Assembly: GCA_016124945.1 (NCBI GenBank) | Contig: WGMT01000019.1 | Span: 1 to 64,000 of the forward strand | Direction of reading: 5' to 3' | Source of the DNA: a bacterium | GTDB taxonomy: Bacteria > Chloroflexota > Anaerolineae > Caldilineales > Caldilineaceae | DNA: 64,000 nt | Notes under the pieces: model-generated | Seen by the model: the letters and a program-made list of their open reading frames with translations, nothing else | What the model was told of the DNA's origin: nothing | The model's database searches: none | Program-made: the position numbers and the translations under genes | Shown here: piece by piece, positions 27,401 to 34,861 of the stretch | How the letters are laid out: each line of letters starts with the position of its first letter | How positions within the stretch are numbered: the stretch's first letter is position 1

Positions 27401-30400
27401 CTTTGTGCTGGTGGACTACAAGGGTGGCGGCGCGTTCAAACCGTTTGAGGATCTGCCCCACTGTGTTGATCTGGTCACCAACCTGGGGAAGGCAGGCGTG
27501 CACCGTATGTTCAGCGCCATCAACGCCGAGATGCGCCGCCGCCAGAAGCTCAACGTCGACACGGCAACCAACGACATTGTCGAATATCGGCGCAAGGGAT
27601 ACCACCTGCGCCGTCCCGATGGCTCAGCCGGGGTGCCCTACCCGCACCTCTTCATCATCATCGACGAGTACGCCGAGATGATCGACGAGAACCCCGACTA
27701 CCGCGCCCAACTGGAGAGCATCACACGTGTGGGCCGGGCGCAGGGCGTCAACTTGTTGCTGGCGTCGCAGCGGCCCAAGGGCGTCACCGACCAGATGCGC
27801 GCCAACATCAAGCTGCGCCTCTGCCTGCGCGTGGAAGAGACCGACACCAGCTACGAACTGCTGCGCCGCCCGGATGCCGCCTTCCTGCCCAACAAGCAGC
27901 CGGGCCGCGGCTACTTGCAGGTGGGCAACGAGAACGCCGAGCTGATCCAGGTGGCGTGGAGTGGACACGACCAGCCCGACGACCGCGATGTGGCTGTCCT
28001 CTGGCTGGCGCGACCGATACAGCCGGTGGTGCCCAGCCAGGACGATGCGCCCAAGTTCTTCAACGCCGCCGTGATGCTGGCCAACGAGTTGACCGGCGGG
28101 GAAGCTGCGCCCAAGCCGTGGCCCGCCTTCCTGCCCACCAAGTTCAGCTTGCAATCTCCCATCGAGGACGCCCAACTGCGCCGCCGCTACGCCGTCCTCG
28201 ATACCGTGAGCGACTGGCTCAATGGCGATTGGGCCAATCTGTGGCCCGGCGTGGAGTGGACCGGCGACGCCATGACGCCCGTCCTCGGCCTGATGGACGT
28301 GCCTTCGGAAGCGCGGCAGATTCCGCTGACCTTCGACCTCAAGCGCAACCACCTGGCTGTCTTCGGTGATACCGGCTGGGGCAAGAGCTCTTTTCTGCGC
28401 ACGCTGATTGTGAGCCTGGCCGTCACCCACTCCCCCGACGAGACGCACATTTACGTCCTCGACCTGGGCGGGCGCAACTTCGCGGCGCTACAAGCCTTGC
28501 CCCACGTCGCCGACGTCATCACCGCCGACGAGGAAGTTTACGAAGAACGGCTGCTGCGCCTGATCGACCGCCTCAACCTGCTCATCGACAGCCGCCAGCG
28601 TCTTTTTGCCGAGGCTGGGGTAGGCAACCTGTGGGCCTACAACGCCCTGCCCAACGTGCAACCCCAACCCGCGGTGACAGTGATCATCGACAATATGGCC
28701 GAACTGCGCACCACCCACGAACTGCTGCTGGAAAACGCCATCATGCCGCTGATCCGCCGCAGCCTCAGCGCAGGGATCACCTTTGTGGTGTCGGCCAACA
28801 CCCACACCGAAATTCCAGGCAAGATCTACAACCTCTTCGGCGAGCGCATCACCTTTAAGCAAGCCGATCCCGACCGCTACATGGACATCGTCGGCCGTGG
28901 CGCGGTACAGGTGGACGATGTGACAGGCCGCGGCTACGTGCGCCACGAAGGACGTCCGCTACAAGTACAGGCGGCGCTGGCCGTGGGCATCTTCGATGCT
29001 GAGGACGGCGGCGTTCCTCTGGCCGAAGCCGACGAACTGCGTCGCCTGAGTGCCCAAATGCGCCGCCGCGGTGGATGGTCTATGTCGCCTGCGCCGATTG
29101 CCACGCTGCCCCGCCTTACCTCGTTGCGCACACTGCTGGAGCAATCTGAAGTTACGTCCGCCGCAGTGGCGGCTGTGCTTGGGCTGGACCATTCGTTGCA
29201 ACCCGCCCACATCGACCTGCGCCAGATGGGGCCGCACTTTGTGGTGACCGGGCCGCCGCTTTCGGGCAAAACGACGGTGCTCTACAACTGGGTGCTGAGC
29301 ATCGCCGCCCGCTACTCACCCGAGCAGGTGATGATTGTCCTCGTGGACCTGCAGGGACGGCTGGCCGACTATGACGGCGAACTGAGTGTGCGCGATTTGC
29401 CTCACGTCGTGCAAACAGTGACCGACGAAAACGATCTGCCCGCGCTGGTGGCTCACCTCGACGCCGAAGGTGCCGTCCTGACCTCGCTCAAGCAGAAGCG
29501 CAAGCTCTTCGTCGTCATCGACAATTTTGACGATCTCAACGAGGAATTGATCAGCGCCCGCGCCAATGAGATCCGTGAGGCTGGGGGCGCGCTGGTACGC
29601 ATTGCCCGTCGCAACGGACCGCTGGGCGTCCACTTTGTGGCGGCAGGCGGCTTCAGCACGAGTGGCGATCTGGCCCGTGTCCTGCGCGCCTCGAACTACG
29701 GCATCGCCCTGCGCAACGTGGACATGCTCAACACACTCAACGTTAGCAACATCCCCGGCAACCTGCGCGACCGAGAACTGCCTGTGGGTCGCGGTTTCGT
29801 CGCCAAGTCGGGGCAGATCCACATGATCCAGGTGGCCACACCCTACCAGGACGACGCCCACGCAAGCCCCGATCTAACGCCCGACGCCCGCGAAGCTCAG
29901 GAAATCGCCGCGCTGGACGGCTGGATCCGCCGGATCGGCGAACGCTGGCAGCACGTCCCCGCGGCGCGGTGGACAGACGCAGCCGCCAGCCCCGCGGGTG
30001 AGGTCAACGGTATACAGCCGCAGGAAAGCAAGCAGGTGAGCGATCTAAAACGGCTGCTGCACAAGGCGCTGCGTTGGGAATTGTCCACGCTGAAAAATGG
30101 TCACAGCGAAGGTGACGCGGCACCCAACGGCGACGACAACGGCACCGACAATGGCACCGACAATGGCACCGACAACGGCAACGACACTGTCCACACCCCC
30201 GCAGCAATGGTGACGCTCGATTGGCTGGCGCTCTCTCCGCTGGAACAGAACAGCGAGACGGCGTTGTTGCGTCTTTGCCGGGCGGCATTTATCAAACGCT
30301 TGCAGGCTGAGGCGATGCCTGATCCAGAGGGTTTTGTCGAACTCTTCCAGAGCGCCGAGGATCTGGTGATGACTGCGGAAGGCTACTTCCCAGACGATGG

Positions 30401-30422
30401 GGAAGAGAACAGTTCAGGCTAA
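21492..30422 (+). CDS. EssC/EccC-like type VII secretion ATPase with seven P-loop modules
   Basis: A protein of 2,976 residues. Two transmembrane helices (about 37-57 and 64-80) follow a short N-terminus with no FHA domain. Residues about 100-460 form a degenerate ATPase-like domain, as in EccC. Seven FtsK/SpoIIIE-type modules follow, with Walker A lysines at K563, K934, K1266, K1617, K1949, K2298 and K2593. Modules 1, 3 and 5 have GxTGSGKSELL and a complete Walker B (FIIIDEFAE or FIIIDEYAE). Modules 2, 4 and 6 have GxGKS/TSFLRTL and module 7 SGKTTVLY, and all four read IDN instead of IDE, so hydrolysis is doubtful. Modules 3-4 and 5-6 are close copies of 1-2, an internal triplication. EccC and EssC normally carry three modules. 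A (GTDN)n run lies near residue 2880. It powers WXG100 export. Confidence 0.95.
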   Translation: MKDPIYIDRPPRIQPELPFGQYDIPRPPTTNDNGFMQMLQMAIPLLTIIGFVFMSGLGGGGRGWIVIPMALSVVASVAFSLYSFRKEKAKQAAQKRAYQERLIELTGEMTGYHDQQRRFYRYNYPDCDTVERIVQNARIEVEKEKRSLRSESRLWERRVEDDDFGVVRLGMGTLASTVVYEVGEIDDMDDPLGRAAKKLEEDSFFVDDIPIILSFRQPVAEQDSTTQDETDKEKREADQQRTPVTHALGVAGDKRAVYEFSRALLGHFVAFHAPLDARLYVLATQKDPWQWMDELPHSQGDEQSRYTCFVEQIDRERAADALNDGEGNELDQFLEGIRRVLASRKIRLQDREDNEDKGSANLPFLLVVVDLMDSTYDQESLLRDLEADAAMTLLLAEGALLGAAVIFLVPERSKVPSGCSAVLEVEKTTPATNSRMEQYERLHFRYSEIGVNSFRYVGVADAIPDAARMDALIRRMAELDVRQGFGANLATSVPFLDLMDYNSLTDLEEDARKRWRHNSEHAKADWLRVRIGRMTGNKARTLTFAANKDGVHGMVAGSTGSGKSELLISLIMGMAVNYDPSVLNFVIVDFKGGAFNELKKLPHCVDVITNLGMDGVTRMFTAISAELNRRQALNAETKTQNIIDYRRRGFHATHKPYPFLFIIIDEFAEVIAERPEYKAQLETITRLGRAQGVSLLLAAQRPSGVTDQMRSNIKYRICLRVETAAESREMLRRGDAAWLPSIPGRGFLQVGNDEIELIQVAYAGDRYVDPAQRQAEPAVLWPQRRPAVTVQDEEPPRLYEEIIRRLAMLAEAEKITPQRAPWPGFLPTQLALTQTLIADDPAAKPLTHADYILPEECARIRLGAPETSILTLNPSLNRWLDGDTGWLDVLDWEKHAMRPVVGLVDNPYAAQQSPLIVDLPQGHLVLFGGAGWGKTSFLRTLVTSLAATHSPDHAHVYILDLGGRTLGSLSKLPHVGAVIFPDEEGFVERVEQLLREIEAIIEARKEMGITDLYSYNQAHPHTALPAILVAIDNFTVFKESFDKNEDGVVSIMDKFISLARESKNYGVHFVITADRLNTLSNQLFSIFAERLTLKLADAGDYRAITGAPVNEVGNVRGRGYTRGVHKGEPVGLSFQVAQPLDLRRAENEEPADERAELEALAQTMNDFIAHSRHKYTKPIYVSALPKALYFKDLLARQHRVSVDVEFARHLAAQAAEQWARSTTANAADWLRVTLGVISGDRPRELYFQAKEDGVHGLIAGGTGSGKSELLMTLIIGLALRYDPSILNFVLVDYKGGGAFQAFYKNAENRLPHCVDLVTNLNKSAVRRMFTAITAEIERRQRLNKETRTSDIVEYRSRGYHLRLPDGSPGIPYPHLFIIIDEYAEMISDSPEFKTVLDTITRVGRAQGVNLLLAAQRPTGVTDQMRENIKYRICLRVEGVDTSREMLRRSDAAFLPSGMPGRGYLQVGNDRIELIQVAYAGENFDFAEVNEQGRQPKFYEVAVDLTRDLAKDNVPSAPWPPFLPTQLTLSTPLAERYLDASESGILSLAQPGLPSMLSPFVAGWLRGENGWGHIDWRQTALRAVVGLVDDPYGARQLPLTVDFGHGHAVLFGASGAGKSSFLRTLVTSLAATHSPAEFHAHVLDLGGRNLDALRHLPHVGTLVTPDEGGYEEIVQQLLRELNAEVEQRKGIFSQAGVTTLPEYNHAHPDAILPAVLVVIDNFAEFIETFRSDKAEEGDENNVFEAFVGLARQSRPYGVHFIITANRFNVLNSKLYSLFAERLTLHLTDAGDYSSIVGAFAGEIDEIPGRGLLRIGRRSLEFQAAVAAGDFADGQLSGEMRQIQAVGEQMRAAGRWTGKAPLRISALPTRADYSELLALPDVLNLDTDQNYLDSLKTAMHDRWTAARTAQQAGWLSVPVGKVFGNRPRLLKLAASEDGVHGLVAGGTGSGKSELLMTLIVGLALHYPPDILNFVLVDYKGGGAFKPFEDLPHCVDLVTNLGKAGVHRMFSAINAEMRRRQKLNVDTATNDIVEYRRKGYHLRRPDGSAGVPYPHLFIIIDEYAEMIDENPDYRAQLESITRVGRAQGVNLLLASQRPKGVTDQMRANIKLRLCLRVEETDTSYELLRRPDAAFLPNKQPGRGYLQVGNENAELIQVAWSGHDQPDDRDVAVLWLARPIQPVVPSQDDAPKFFNAAVMLANELTGGEAAPKPWPAFLPTKFSLQSPIEDAQLRRRYAVLDTVSDWLNGDWANLWPGVEWTGDAMTPVLGLMDVPSEARQIPLTFDLKRNHLAVFGDTGWGKSSFLRTLIVSLAVTHSPDETHIYVLDLGGRNFAALQALPHVADVITADEEVYEERLLRLIDRLNLLIDSRQRLFAEAGVGNLWAYNALPNVQPQPAVTVIIDNMAELRTTHELLLENAIMPLIRRSLSAGITFVVSANTHTEIPGKIYNLFGERITFKQADPDRYMDIVGRGAVQVDDVTGRGYVRHEGRPLQVQAALAVGIFDAEDGGVPLAEADELRRLSAQMRRRGGWSMSPAPIATLPRLTSLRTLLEQSEVTSAAVAAVLGLDHSLQPAHIDLRQMGPHFVVTGPPLSGKTTVLYNWVLSIAARYSPEQVMIVLVDLQGRLADYDGELSVRDLPHVVQTVTDENDLPALVAHLDAEGAVLTSLKQKRKLFVVIDNFDDLNEELISARANEIREAGGALVRIARRNGPLGVHFVAAGGFSTSGDLARVLRASNYGIALRNVDMLNTLNVSNIPGNLRDRELPVGRGFVAKSGQIHMIQVATPYQDDAHASPDLTPDAREAQEIAALDGWIRRIGERWQHVPAARWTDAAASPAGEVNGIQPQESKQVSDLKRLLHKALRWELSTLKNGHSEGDAAPNGDDNGTDNGTDNGTDNGNDTVHTPAAMVTLDWLALSPLEQNSETALLRLCRAAFIKRLQAEAMPDPEGFVELFQSAEDLVMTAEGYFPDDGEENSSG

Positions 30423-30445
30423 TTTTTCACAGAGGATCAGAACCT

Positions 30446-31084
30446 GTGGCGACGAAACAACCACGACTTGAGATTCACATTGATGTGTTGGAGAAGAGCG
30501 GGCAGCAGGCGCACCCCCTGGCTTCGTTGACACCTACGGCGCTGATCCAGGCGATTTTGGATGAGTTCCGCGGCGAGATCAACTACCTGGGCGATGTGCC
30601 CGATGCCTACGAATTGCACCGCGCCGACAGTGGAACGGTCCTTGTGCCGGGTGCGCCGTTGGGGCAGCAGATCGAAAACGGGGCTGGGCTGCGCCTGGTT
30701 GAACGTGAGATGACGCTGCCGCCGTCCACACAGCGCCCGGCGCAGCGCATCTACCTGCGCGAACAGAACCGGGGCAAGGTCTACAAGCTCAACTGGCTGC
30801 CCGCCCTGATTGGTCGCCCGCACAAAAGCATGGACGACAACGATCTACTGGCCGTCAACCTGGAATCGTACGTGCGCGGCGGACACGTTTCCCGTCGCCA
30901 TGCCCAGATCCGCGCCGAGGACGGTCGATTTGTCCTCGAAGTGCTGGCCGACAACCCGGTGCATGTCGTCCGCGATTTTGCGAGTGTGCCCGTGGGCGAT
31001 CAGCCCTATCCTTTGCAGCATGCGGACATCATCACCCTGGAACGCAGCGGCATCGACCTGCAATTGATCATCCTTGAGGCATGA
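30446..31084 (+). CDS. Ubiquitin-like (EsaB/YukD-type) domain fused to FHA domain
   Basis: A protein of 212 residues from a GTG at 30446, preceded by GAGG. Residues about 8-88 (LEIHIDVLEKS..., LTPTALIQAILDEF, GAPLGQQIENGAGLRLVER) have the beta-grasp pattern of EsaB/YukD, the ubiquitin-like component of type VII systems. Residues about 100-212 are an FHA domain: LIGRPHK, HVSRRHAQIRAEDGRF, PLQHADIITL, with the Arg, Ser and His that contact phosphothreonine. It lies 23 bases after the EssC-like gene. FHA domains bind pThr, so this protein could carry a phosphorylation signal from the kinase at 40.3 kb to the ATPase. The fusion assignment rests on pattern reading. Confidence 0.82.
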   Translation: MATKQPRLEIHIDVLEKSGQQAHPLASLTPTALIQAILDEFRGEINYLGDVPDAYELHRADSGTVLVPGAPLGQQIENGAGLRLVEREMTLPPSTQRPAQRIYLREQNRGKVYKLNWLPALIGRPHKSMDDNDLLAVNLESYVRGGHVSRRHAQIRAEDGRFVLEVLADNPVHVVRDFASVPVGDQPYPLQHADIITLERSGIDLQLIILEA

Positions 31085-31085
31085 A

Positions 31086-32474
31086 ATGAGCAACGAAATC
31101 GTCCGTGTCGATCACGAAGCACTGGAACAGGTGACGGGGAAATTCGGCACTCATGCCCAGGCCACCACTGAAACGGTGCGTGCGATCCAGCGAGCCTATG
31201 ATCCGCTCAAGAACGGGGGCTGGATCGGCCAGGGAGCCTCCGCCTTCTACGCCGAAATGGATGAGCAGATCATCCCAGCGCTGCGTCGCCTGGCGGCGGC
31301 GCTGGATCAAGCCGAGAAGACCACCGCCGAGATCCGCGCCCTGATGCGCAGCGCAGAAGAGGACGCCGCCGCCCACTTCAAGAGTGACGGCGGCGCAGCG
31401 ACGAGCGGAGAGGCGACGAGCGGAGAGGCGACGAGCAGCGCGACAGCGGATGGTTCGGGCGGTGGCGAAAACGGCGGGTCAGCCAGTGGTGTACCATCGT
31501 CCACAGACGGGGGAGCTAGCGATGGATCTACCAGCGATGGATCTACCAGCGATGGCTCTGTCAGCGATGGCTCTTTGGGCGGAGGATCGTCCGCGGACGG
31601 CTCGAACGGTGGCGGCGCGGCGGCAGACGTTGGATCCGGGCTGGGTGGCGGGGATCTAGACAGCGGTGATCTGGGCGGCGGCCTGCCCACTTTCGACGAA
31701 CTGGTGGATTGGAACGACGACGTTGGCAGCGGTCTGGGCACGTCCCCCGAAGACAACTATTTCGGCGAATACAGTTTCGACGACGCCGGCCTTATTGACG
31801 GTTCTTTCGGCGACGACGGTGATTACGCCGTCCCCGCCGATTGGCTGGACGATCTCTTCGACGCCTTTGGGCCGGACGCTTCGCTCAGTGACTACTGGGC
31901 AGACGACTACATGGTGCCGCAAGATTGGCTTTCCCCGGTCATGGACGGCGTTGCCGCAGATCTCGCCAACCTGGGCGATGATCCGACCGAAGGCGCCGAC
32001 ATGACGGCCAACGGGACGAACGAAGCCGGCGGCATGGGATCAGGTGGTGGCGGCGGGCCAGGTGAAGCGCCCACCGAGCCGGCAAGCACCGAACCGGAAA
32101 GTGAAGTGACGGAGAGCGAACGCGAAGCGACGCCTGCGTCCTCTGGGGGTGGCGGCAGCGGCGGCAATGTCCCGCTGGAGACCAATTTCGGTTCTCGTGG
32201 TGGCAACGGCATCTTCCCGTTTGTGCCCGGCAGCGAAGGCACAGCCACCGAGCCGACATCTGCGTCGGCCCGCTTCCACTATCAGTCCACAGGCGGCGGC
32301 GCGGGGACAGTTGCAGATCGTGCCCAGGCCAGTTTTGTCCTCATAGAAGGCAGCAGCACACCGGCGGCGGCGCAAACGCCCTCTGGCCCGAAGACGCCGC
32401 TACTCATGGCGCTGGCAAGCCCACTCCTGGCGCTGTTGGGGCGGGCGGTGAAGAATAAGATGGAGGAGAAGTGA
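31086..32474 (+). CDS. WXG100 domain with long Gly/Ser/Asp-rich tail
   Basis: Start ATG at 31086, with GAGG in the end of the preceding gene; 462 residues. Residues 1-100 are a clear WXG100 domain (NGGWIGQGASAFYAEMDEQI) closely matching WXG100 protein 1. Residues 100-430 are low complexity: GEATS repeats, DGSTS/DGSVS repeats, Gly-rich stretches and acidic segments with a few aromatic motifs (DYWADDYMVPQDWL). A short hydrophobic segment (TPLLMALASPLLALLG) and a Lys-rich end close the protein. It is probably exported through the EssC-like channel. The tail might be an extended surface spacer or a flexible substrate. No enzymatic domain is visible. Confidence 0.85.
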   Translation: MSNEIVRVDHEALEQVTGKFGTHAQATTETVRAIQRAYDPLKNGGWIGQGASAFYAEMDEQIIPALRRLAAALDQAEKTTAEIRALMRSAEEDAAAHFKSDGGAATSGEATSGEATSSATADGSGGGENGGSASGVPSSTDGGASDGSTSDGSTSDGSVSDGSLGGGSSADGSNGGGAAADVGSGLGGGDLDSGDLGGGLPTFDELVDWNDDVGSGLGTSPEDNYFGEYSFDDAGLIDGSFGDDGDYAVPADWLDDLFDAFGPDASLSDYWADDYMVPQDWLSPVMDGVAADLANLGDDPTEGADMTANGTNEAGGMGSGGGGGPGEAPTEPASTEPESEVTESEREATPASSGGGGSGGNVPLETNFGSRGGNGIFPFVPGSEGTATEPTSASARFHYQSTGGGAGTVADRAQASFVLIEGSSTPAAAQTPSGPKTPLLMALASPLLALLGRAVKNKMEEK

Positions 32475-32608
32475 TTGGTGATTGGTGATTGGGACTCGGA
32501 ACATGAGCGCGATCGACGTTTAGAGAGGGTCGACAAAGATCCTGTACTGTCCATTCGCTGCCCAATGGGAAAGCCTAATCACCAATCACCAATCACAAAT
32601 CACCAATC
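32471..32608. repeat. Inverted repeat of GTGATTG units spanning a stop codon
   Basis: The left arm 32471-32492 begins AAGTGATTGGTGATTGG and contains the TGA stop (32472-32474) of the WXG100-tail gene. The right arm is 32574-32608. The loop resembles that of the 17.2 kb element in reverse orientation. Confidence 0.8.
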
Positions 32609-32626
32609 CCCCCATTCGAGGAAACG

Positions 32627-33454
32627 ATGACTGAACTATCTCAACCAACAAGCACACAAACAGCAGTGAACCTCCTGCTTTCACACGAGGAAGTGCGCTA
32701 CCTGCTCGACCTTTTGCAGGTGACCACACTCCCCGGCCTTGAGGACGCGGGCGACGACGCCCTTTCCGCGGCGGAACAAACACTGGTGCGCGGCGTGGCC
32801 GAACGGGCCTTACTGGCGCGACAGTTGATTCAGCGCCAGCCCGACGGCGCGGTCAAGATCCACAACAAACTTGTCGCCCTCCTCGGCGCGTGCGCTTTTG
32901 CCACCGACGCCCTCTTCGCCTACCACTGGGGCAACGGACAGGATCTGCCCACACCCGCCTTCGTCCACAGCCGCGGGGACGGTGTAATCGTCCACAGCCG
33001 CCCAGTGCAGGGGCTACACCAGTTCACCCGCCTGCCCACCGTAGTGGACGCCGTCCCCTGGCTGATGGCGCTTTGTGAGATAGGCGAGACGCCGCCTGTG
33101 TCGCCGGTGGCGTGGCAGATGCCTGCCACTCTCCTTGGCCAGGTGCGCACGCTGGTTCAAGACGGATCCACCCAATCCGCTGTAGAACGATTGCGTGCGT
33201 ATACGGCAGAAATCGCGGCAAACGCGTTGGTGGAGACGTTGGCCGATGGGCTGCGTGTCTCGAACCTGCAACGAGTGGCCCGTGACAATGGCGGTGTGCG
33301 GCAGACCGATGTGATCGTGCTACAGAATCAACGTCATTTGTGGACGGTGCATCAGGTGGACGGTGGAAAGGTGGACGGTGGACAGGTACACGTACGCACA
33401 GCAAGCAGCGTAGACGTGTCCGCATGGCTCCATGCCCAAGTGACGGCAGCATAA
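32627..33454 (+). CDS. Uncharacterised type VII locus protein
   Basis: A protein of 275 residues after a GAGGAAACG ribosome site. I do not recognise the family. The sequence is mixed alpha/beta, starting with a helical LSHEEVRYLLDLLQVTTLPGL, and ends with beta strands (DVIVLQNQRHLWTVHQVDGG, VHVRTASSVDVSAWL). It has no signal peptide or membrane segment, so it should be cytoplasmic. It sits between two WXG100-domain proteins. That is where a substrate-specific chaperone or adaptor (as EspG in ESX systems) would be expected, but I see no EspG motif. The C-terminal VDGG/HVRT region hints at a domain that presents a small beta-sheet. Confidence 0.8.
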   Translation: MTELSQPTSTQTAVNLLLSHEEVRYLLDLLQVTTLPGLEDAGDDALSAAEQTLVRGVAERALLARQLIQRQPDGAVKIHNKLVALLGACAFATDALFAYHWGNGQDLPTPAFVHSRGDGVIVHSRPVQGLHQFTRLPTVVDAVPWLMALCEIGETPPVSPVAWQMPATLLGQVRTLVQDGSTQSAVERLRAYTAEIAANALVETLADGLRVSNLQRVARDNGGVRQTDVIVLQNQRHLWTVHQVDGGKVDGGQVHVRTASSVDVSAWLHAQVTAA

Positions 33455-33481
33455 TTTCCTGGTGAAGCGAAGGAGACGACC

Positions 33482-34726
33482 ATGAGCGTAGACACAACCC
33501 AGGCCAAGTACGACGAACTCGATCAGATTTCCCGCCGCTTTGCCGAGCATGCCCAGGCCAGCGGCGACATGCACAAGCAGGTGCAGCGGGCGGTACAGTC
33601 GTTACAGAAAGGCGGCTGGGAAGGGCAGGGCGCGGCGGCCTTCTTCGCCGAAATCGACGGGCAGATCTTCCCGGCGCTTAAGCGGCTGACGGCGGCGCTA
33701 GAGCAGGCGAAGTCGGTAACGGTCGAAGTGAAAGACATTTTGCAGAAAGCCGACGACGAGGCGGCGCAGCCCTTCAAAGGCAACGGCGCAGCCACCGAAA
33801 ACAAAGACGGCGGCCTGTGGGGATCCATCGGTGAGTGGGTGCACGGTGGGTTGGACGTGCTGGGCTTTGTGCCCGGTTTTGGCGAAATTGCCGATGGGCT
33901 CAACGGCCTGATCTACCTGGCCGAAGGCCGTCACGTAGAGGCGGGCATTTCCTTTGCCGCCATGATCCCGATTGTGGGCGACGCCGGCAAAGTAGGCAAG
34001 TGGGGCGTGCGCATCGGTGGTGAAGTGCTGGAAGAAGGAGGAGAGCGGGCCGTACGAGAGGGAGCGGAGACGTTAATCCAGCAGGGCACGCGCGGCGAAG
34101 CCTATGAAGCCACCGAGCGCTACATCCGTTCGCGGGCAGACCGCGGGCTCAACGCGCGCGGCCATGCTGCCGAAGAAGCGGCGCGCGTCACCGGCGGGCC
34201 GGGCACCATCGATCTGGACAGGGCAGCCGCCGAACTTGGCGGCTTTCGCGGCAACCACATGCCCGGCTACGACATTGCATCGCCGCGCGAAATCGCTTCG
34301 GTGAAGACGCACTGGAGCGACGCCGCCTGGACGCCGGAGACGGGCGGGCTTACCCCTTCTTCAATGAACGCATATGGGCGCGATTTCAGTAAGATGCTAG
34401 ATTGGGGACCATCTGGCACGCTGGACAACTATACCGATGCCGTGACCCGGCTACGCGATGGCGGTTACACCGTCCCAGACGCCATCCGCAACGCACCGCC
34501 GACAGACGTCGCGCGTTACCTGCGCGACGAAAGCGTGCTGCGCATCCCCGACGATCATGTGGGGCCGGTGCGCGACATGCTACGGGCGCGCATCGAACAG
34601 TTCCCCGGCAATTTCCATCTACCCGACAACGTCAGCCCGGCGCAAATCGACGATTTTCTCAATCGCCGCATCCAGGGCATCGGCATCGGCTCGGGGGATC
34701 TACGCACAATCCTGTCGACGAACTAA
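33482..34726 (+). CDS. WXG100-pretoxin polymorphic toxin, putative PD-(D/E)xK-like nuclease
   Basis: A protein of 414 residues with AAGGAG before the ATG. Residues 1-100 are WXG100 (KGGWEGQGAAAFFAEI). Residues about 118-165 (GGLDVLGFVPGFGEIADGLN... AAMIPIVGDAGKVGKWG) match the hydrophobic pre-toxin segment found before C-terminal toxins in exported polymorphic toxins. The C-terminal 200 residues include GYDIASPREIASVKTHW, where D264, S273 and K275 fit the D...(E/S)xK core of restriction-endonuclease-fold toxins. A nuclease activity is inference; the last Glu/Asp of the motif is replaced by Ser. Two small cytoplasmic genes follow, the expected place for immunity. It would be secreted by the EssC-like apparatus against competitors. 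Confidence 0.82.
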   Translation: MSVDTTQAKYDELDQISRRFAEHAQASGDMHKQVQRAVQSLQKGGWEGQGAAAFFAEIDGQIFPALKRLTAALEQAKSVTVEVKDILQKADDEAAQPFKGNGAATENKDGGLWGSIGEWVHGGLDVLGFVPGFGEIADGLNGLIYLAEGRHVEAGISFAAMIPIVGDAGKVGKWGVRIGGEVLEEGGERAVREGAETLIQQGTRGEAYEATERYIRSRADRGLNARGHAAEEAARVTGGPGTIDLDRAAAELGGFRGNHMPGYDIASPREIASVKTHWSDAAWTPETGGLTPSSMNAYGRDFSKMLDWGPSGTLDNYTDAVTRLRDGGYTVPDAIRNAPPTDVARYLRDESVLRIPDDHVGPVRDMLRARIEQFPGNFHLPDNVSPAQIDDFLNRRIQGIGIGSGDLRTILSTN

Positions 34727-34741
34727 TGACGCAAACCAGAA

Positions 34742-34835
34742 ATTATCCACAGATTTTCAGGGTTAGCAGGATTCGAGCAGATGCCATCCCAACTCCTTCT
34801 AGAAATCCTTTCAATCCGTGTAATCTGTGGACAAT
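34742..34835. repeat. Imperfect inverted repeat between toxin and putative immunity gene
   Basis: ATTATCCACAGATTTTCAGG and following bases (34742-34773) pair imperfectly with 34804-34835 (ending ATCTGTGGACAAT). Units are less regular than in other elements, perhaps an older copy. It ends 26 bases before the next start codon. Confidence 0.6.
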
Positions 34836-34861
34836 CTGCTCTCTTTCTTTGGAGGTAAACG

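Noticed and set aside
31307..32375. Several Pro- or Arg-rich frames opposite the WXG100-tail gene
   Set aside because: They are shadows of the Gly/Ser low-complexity coding sequence.
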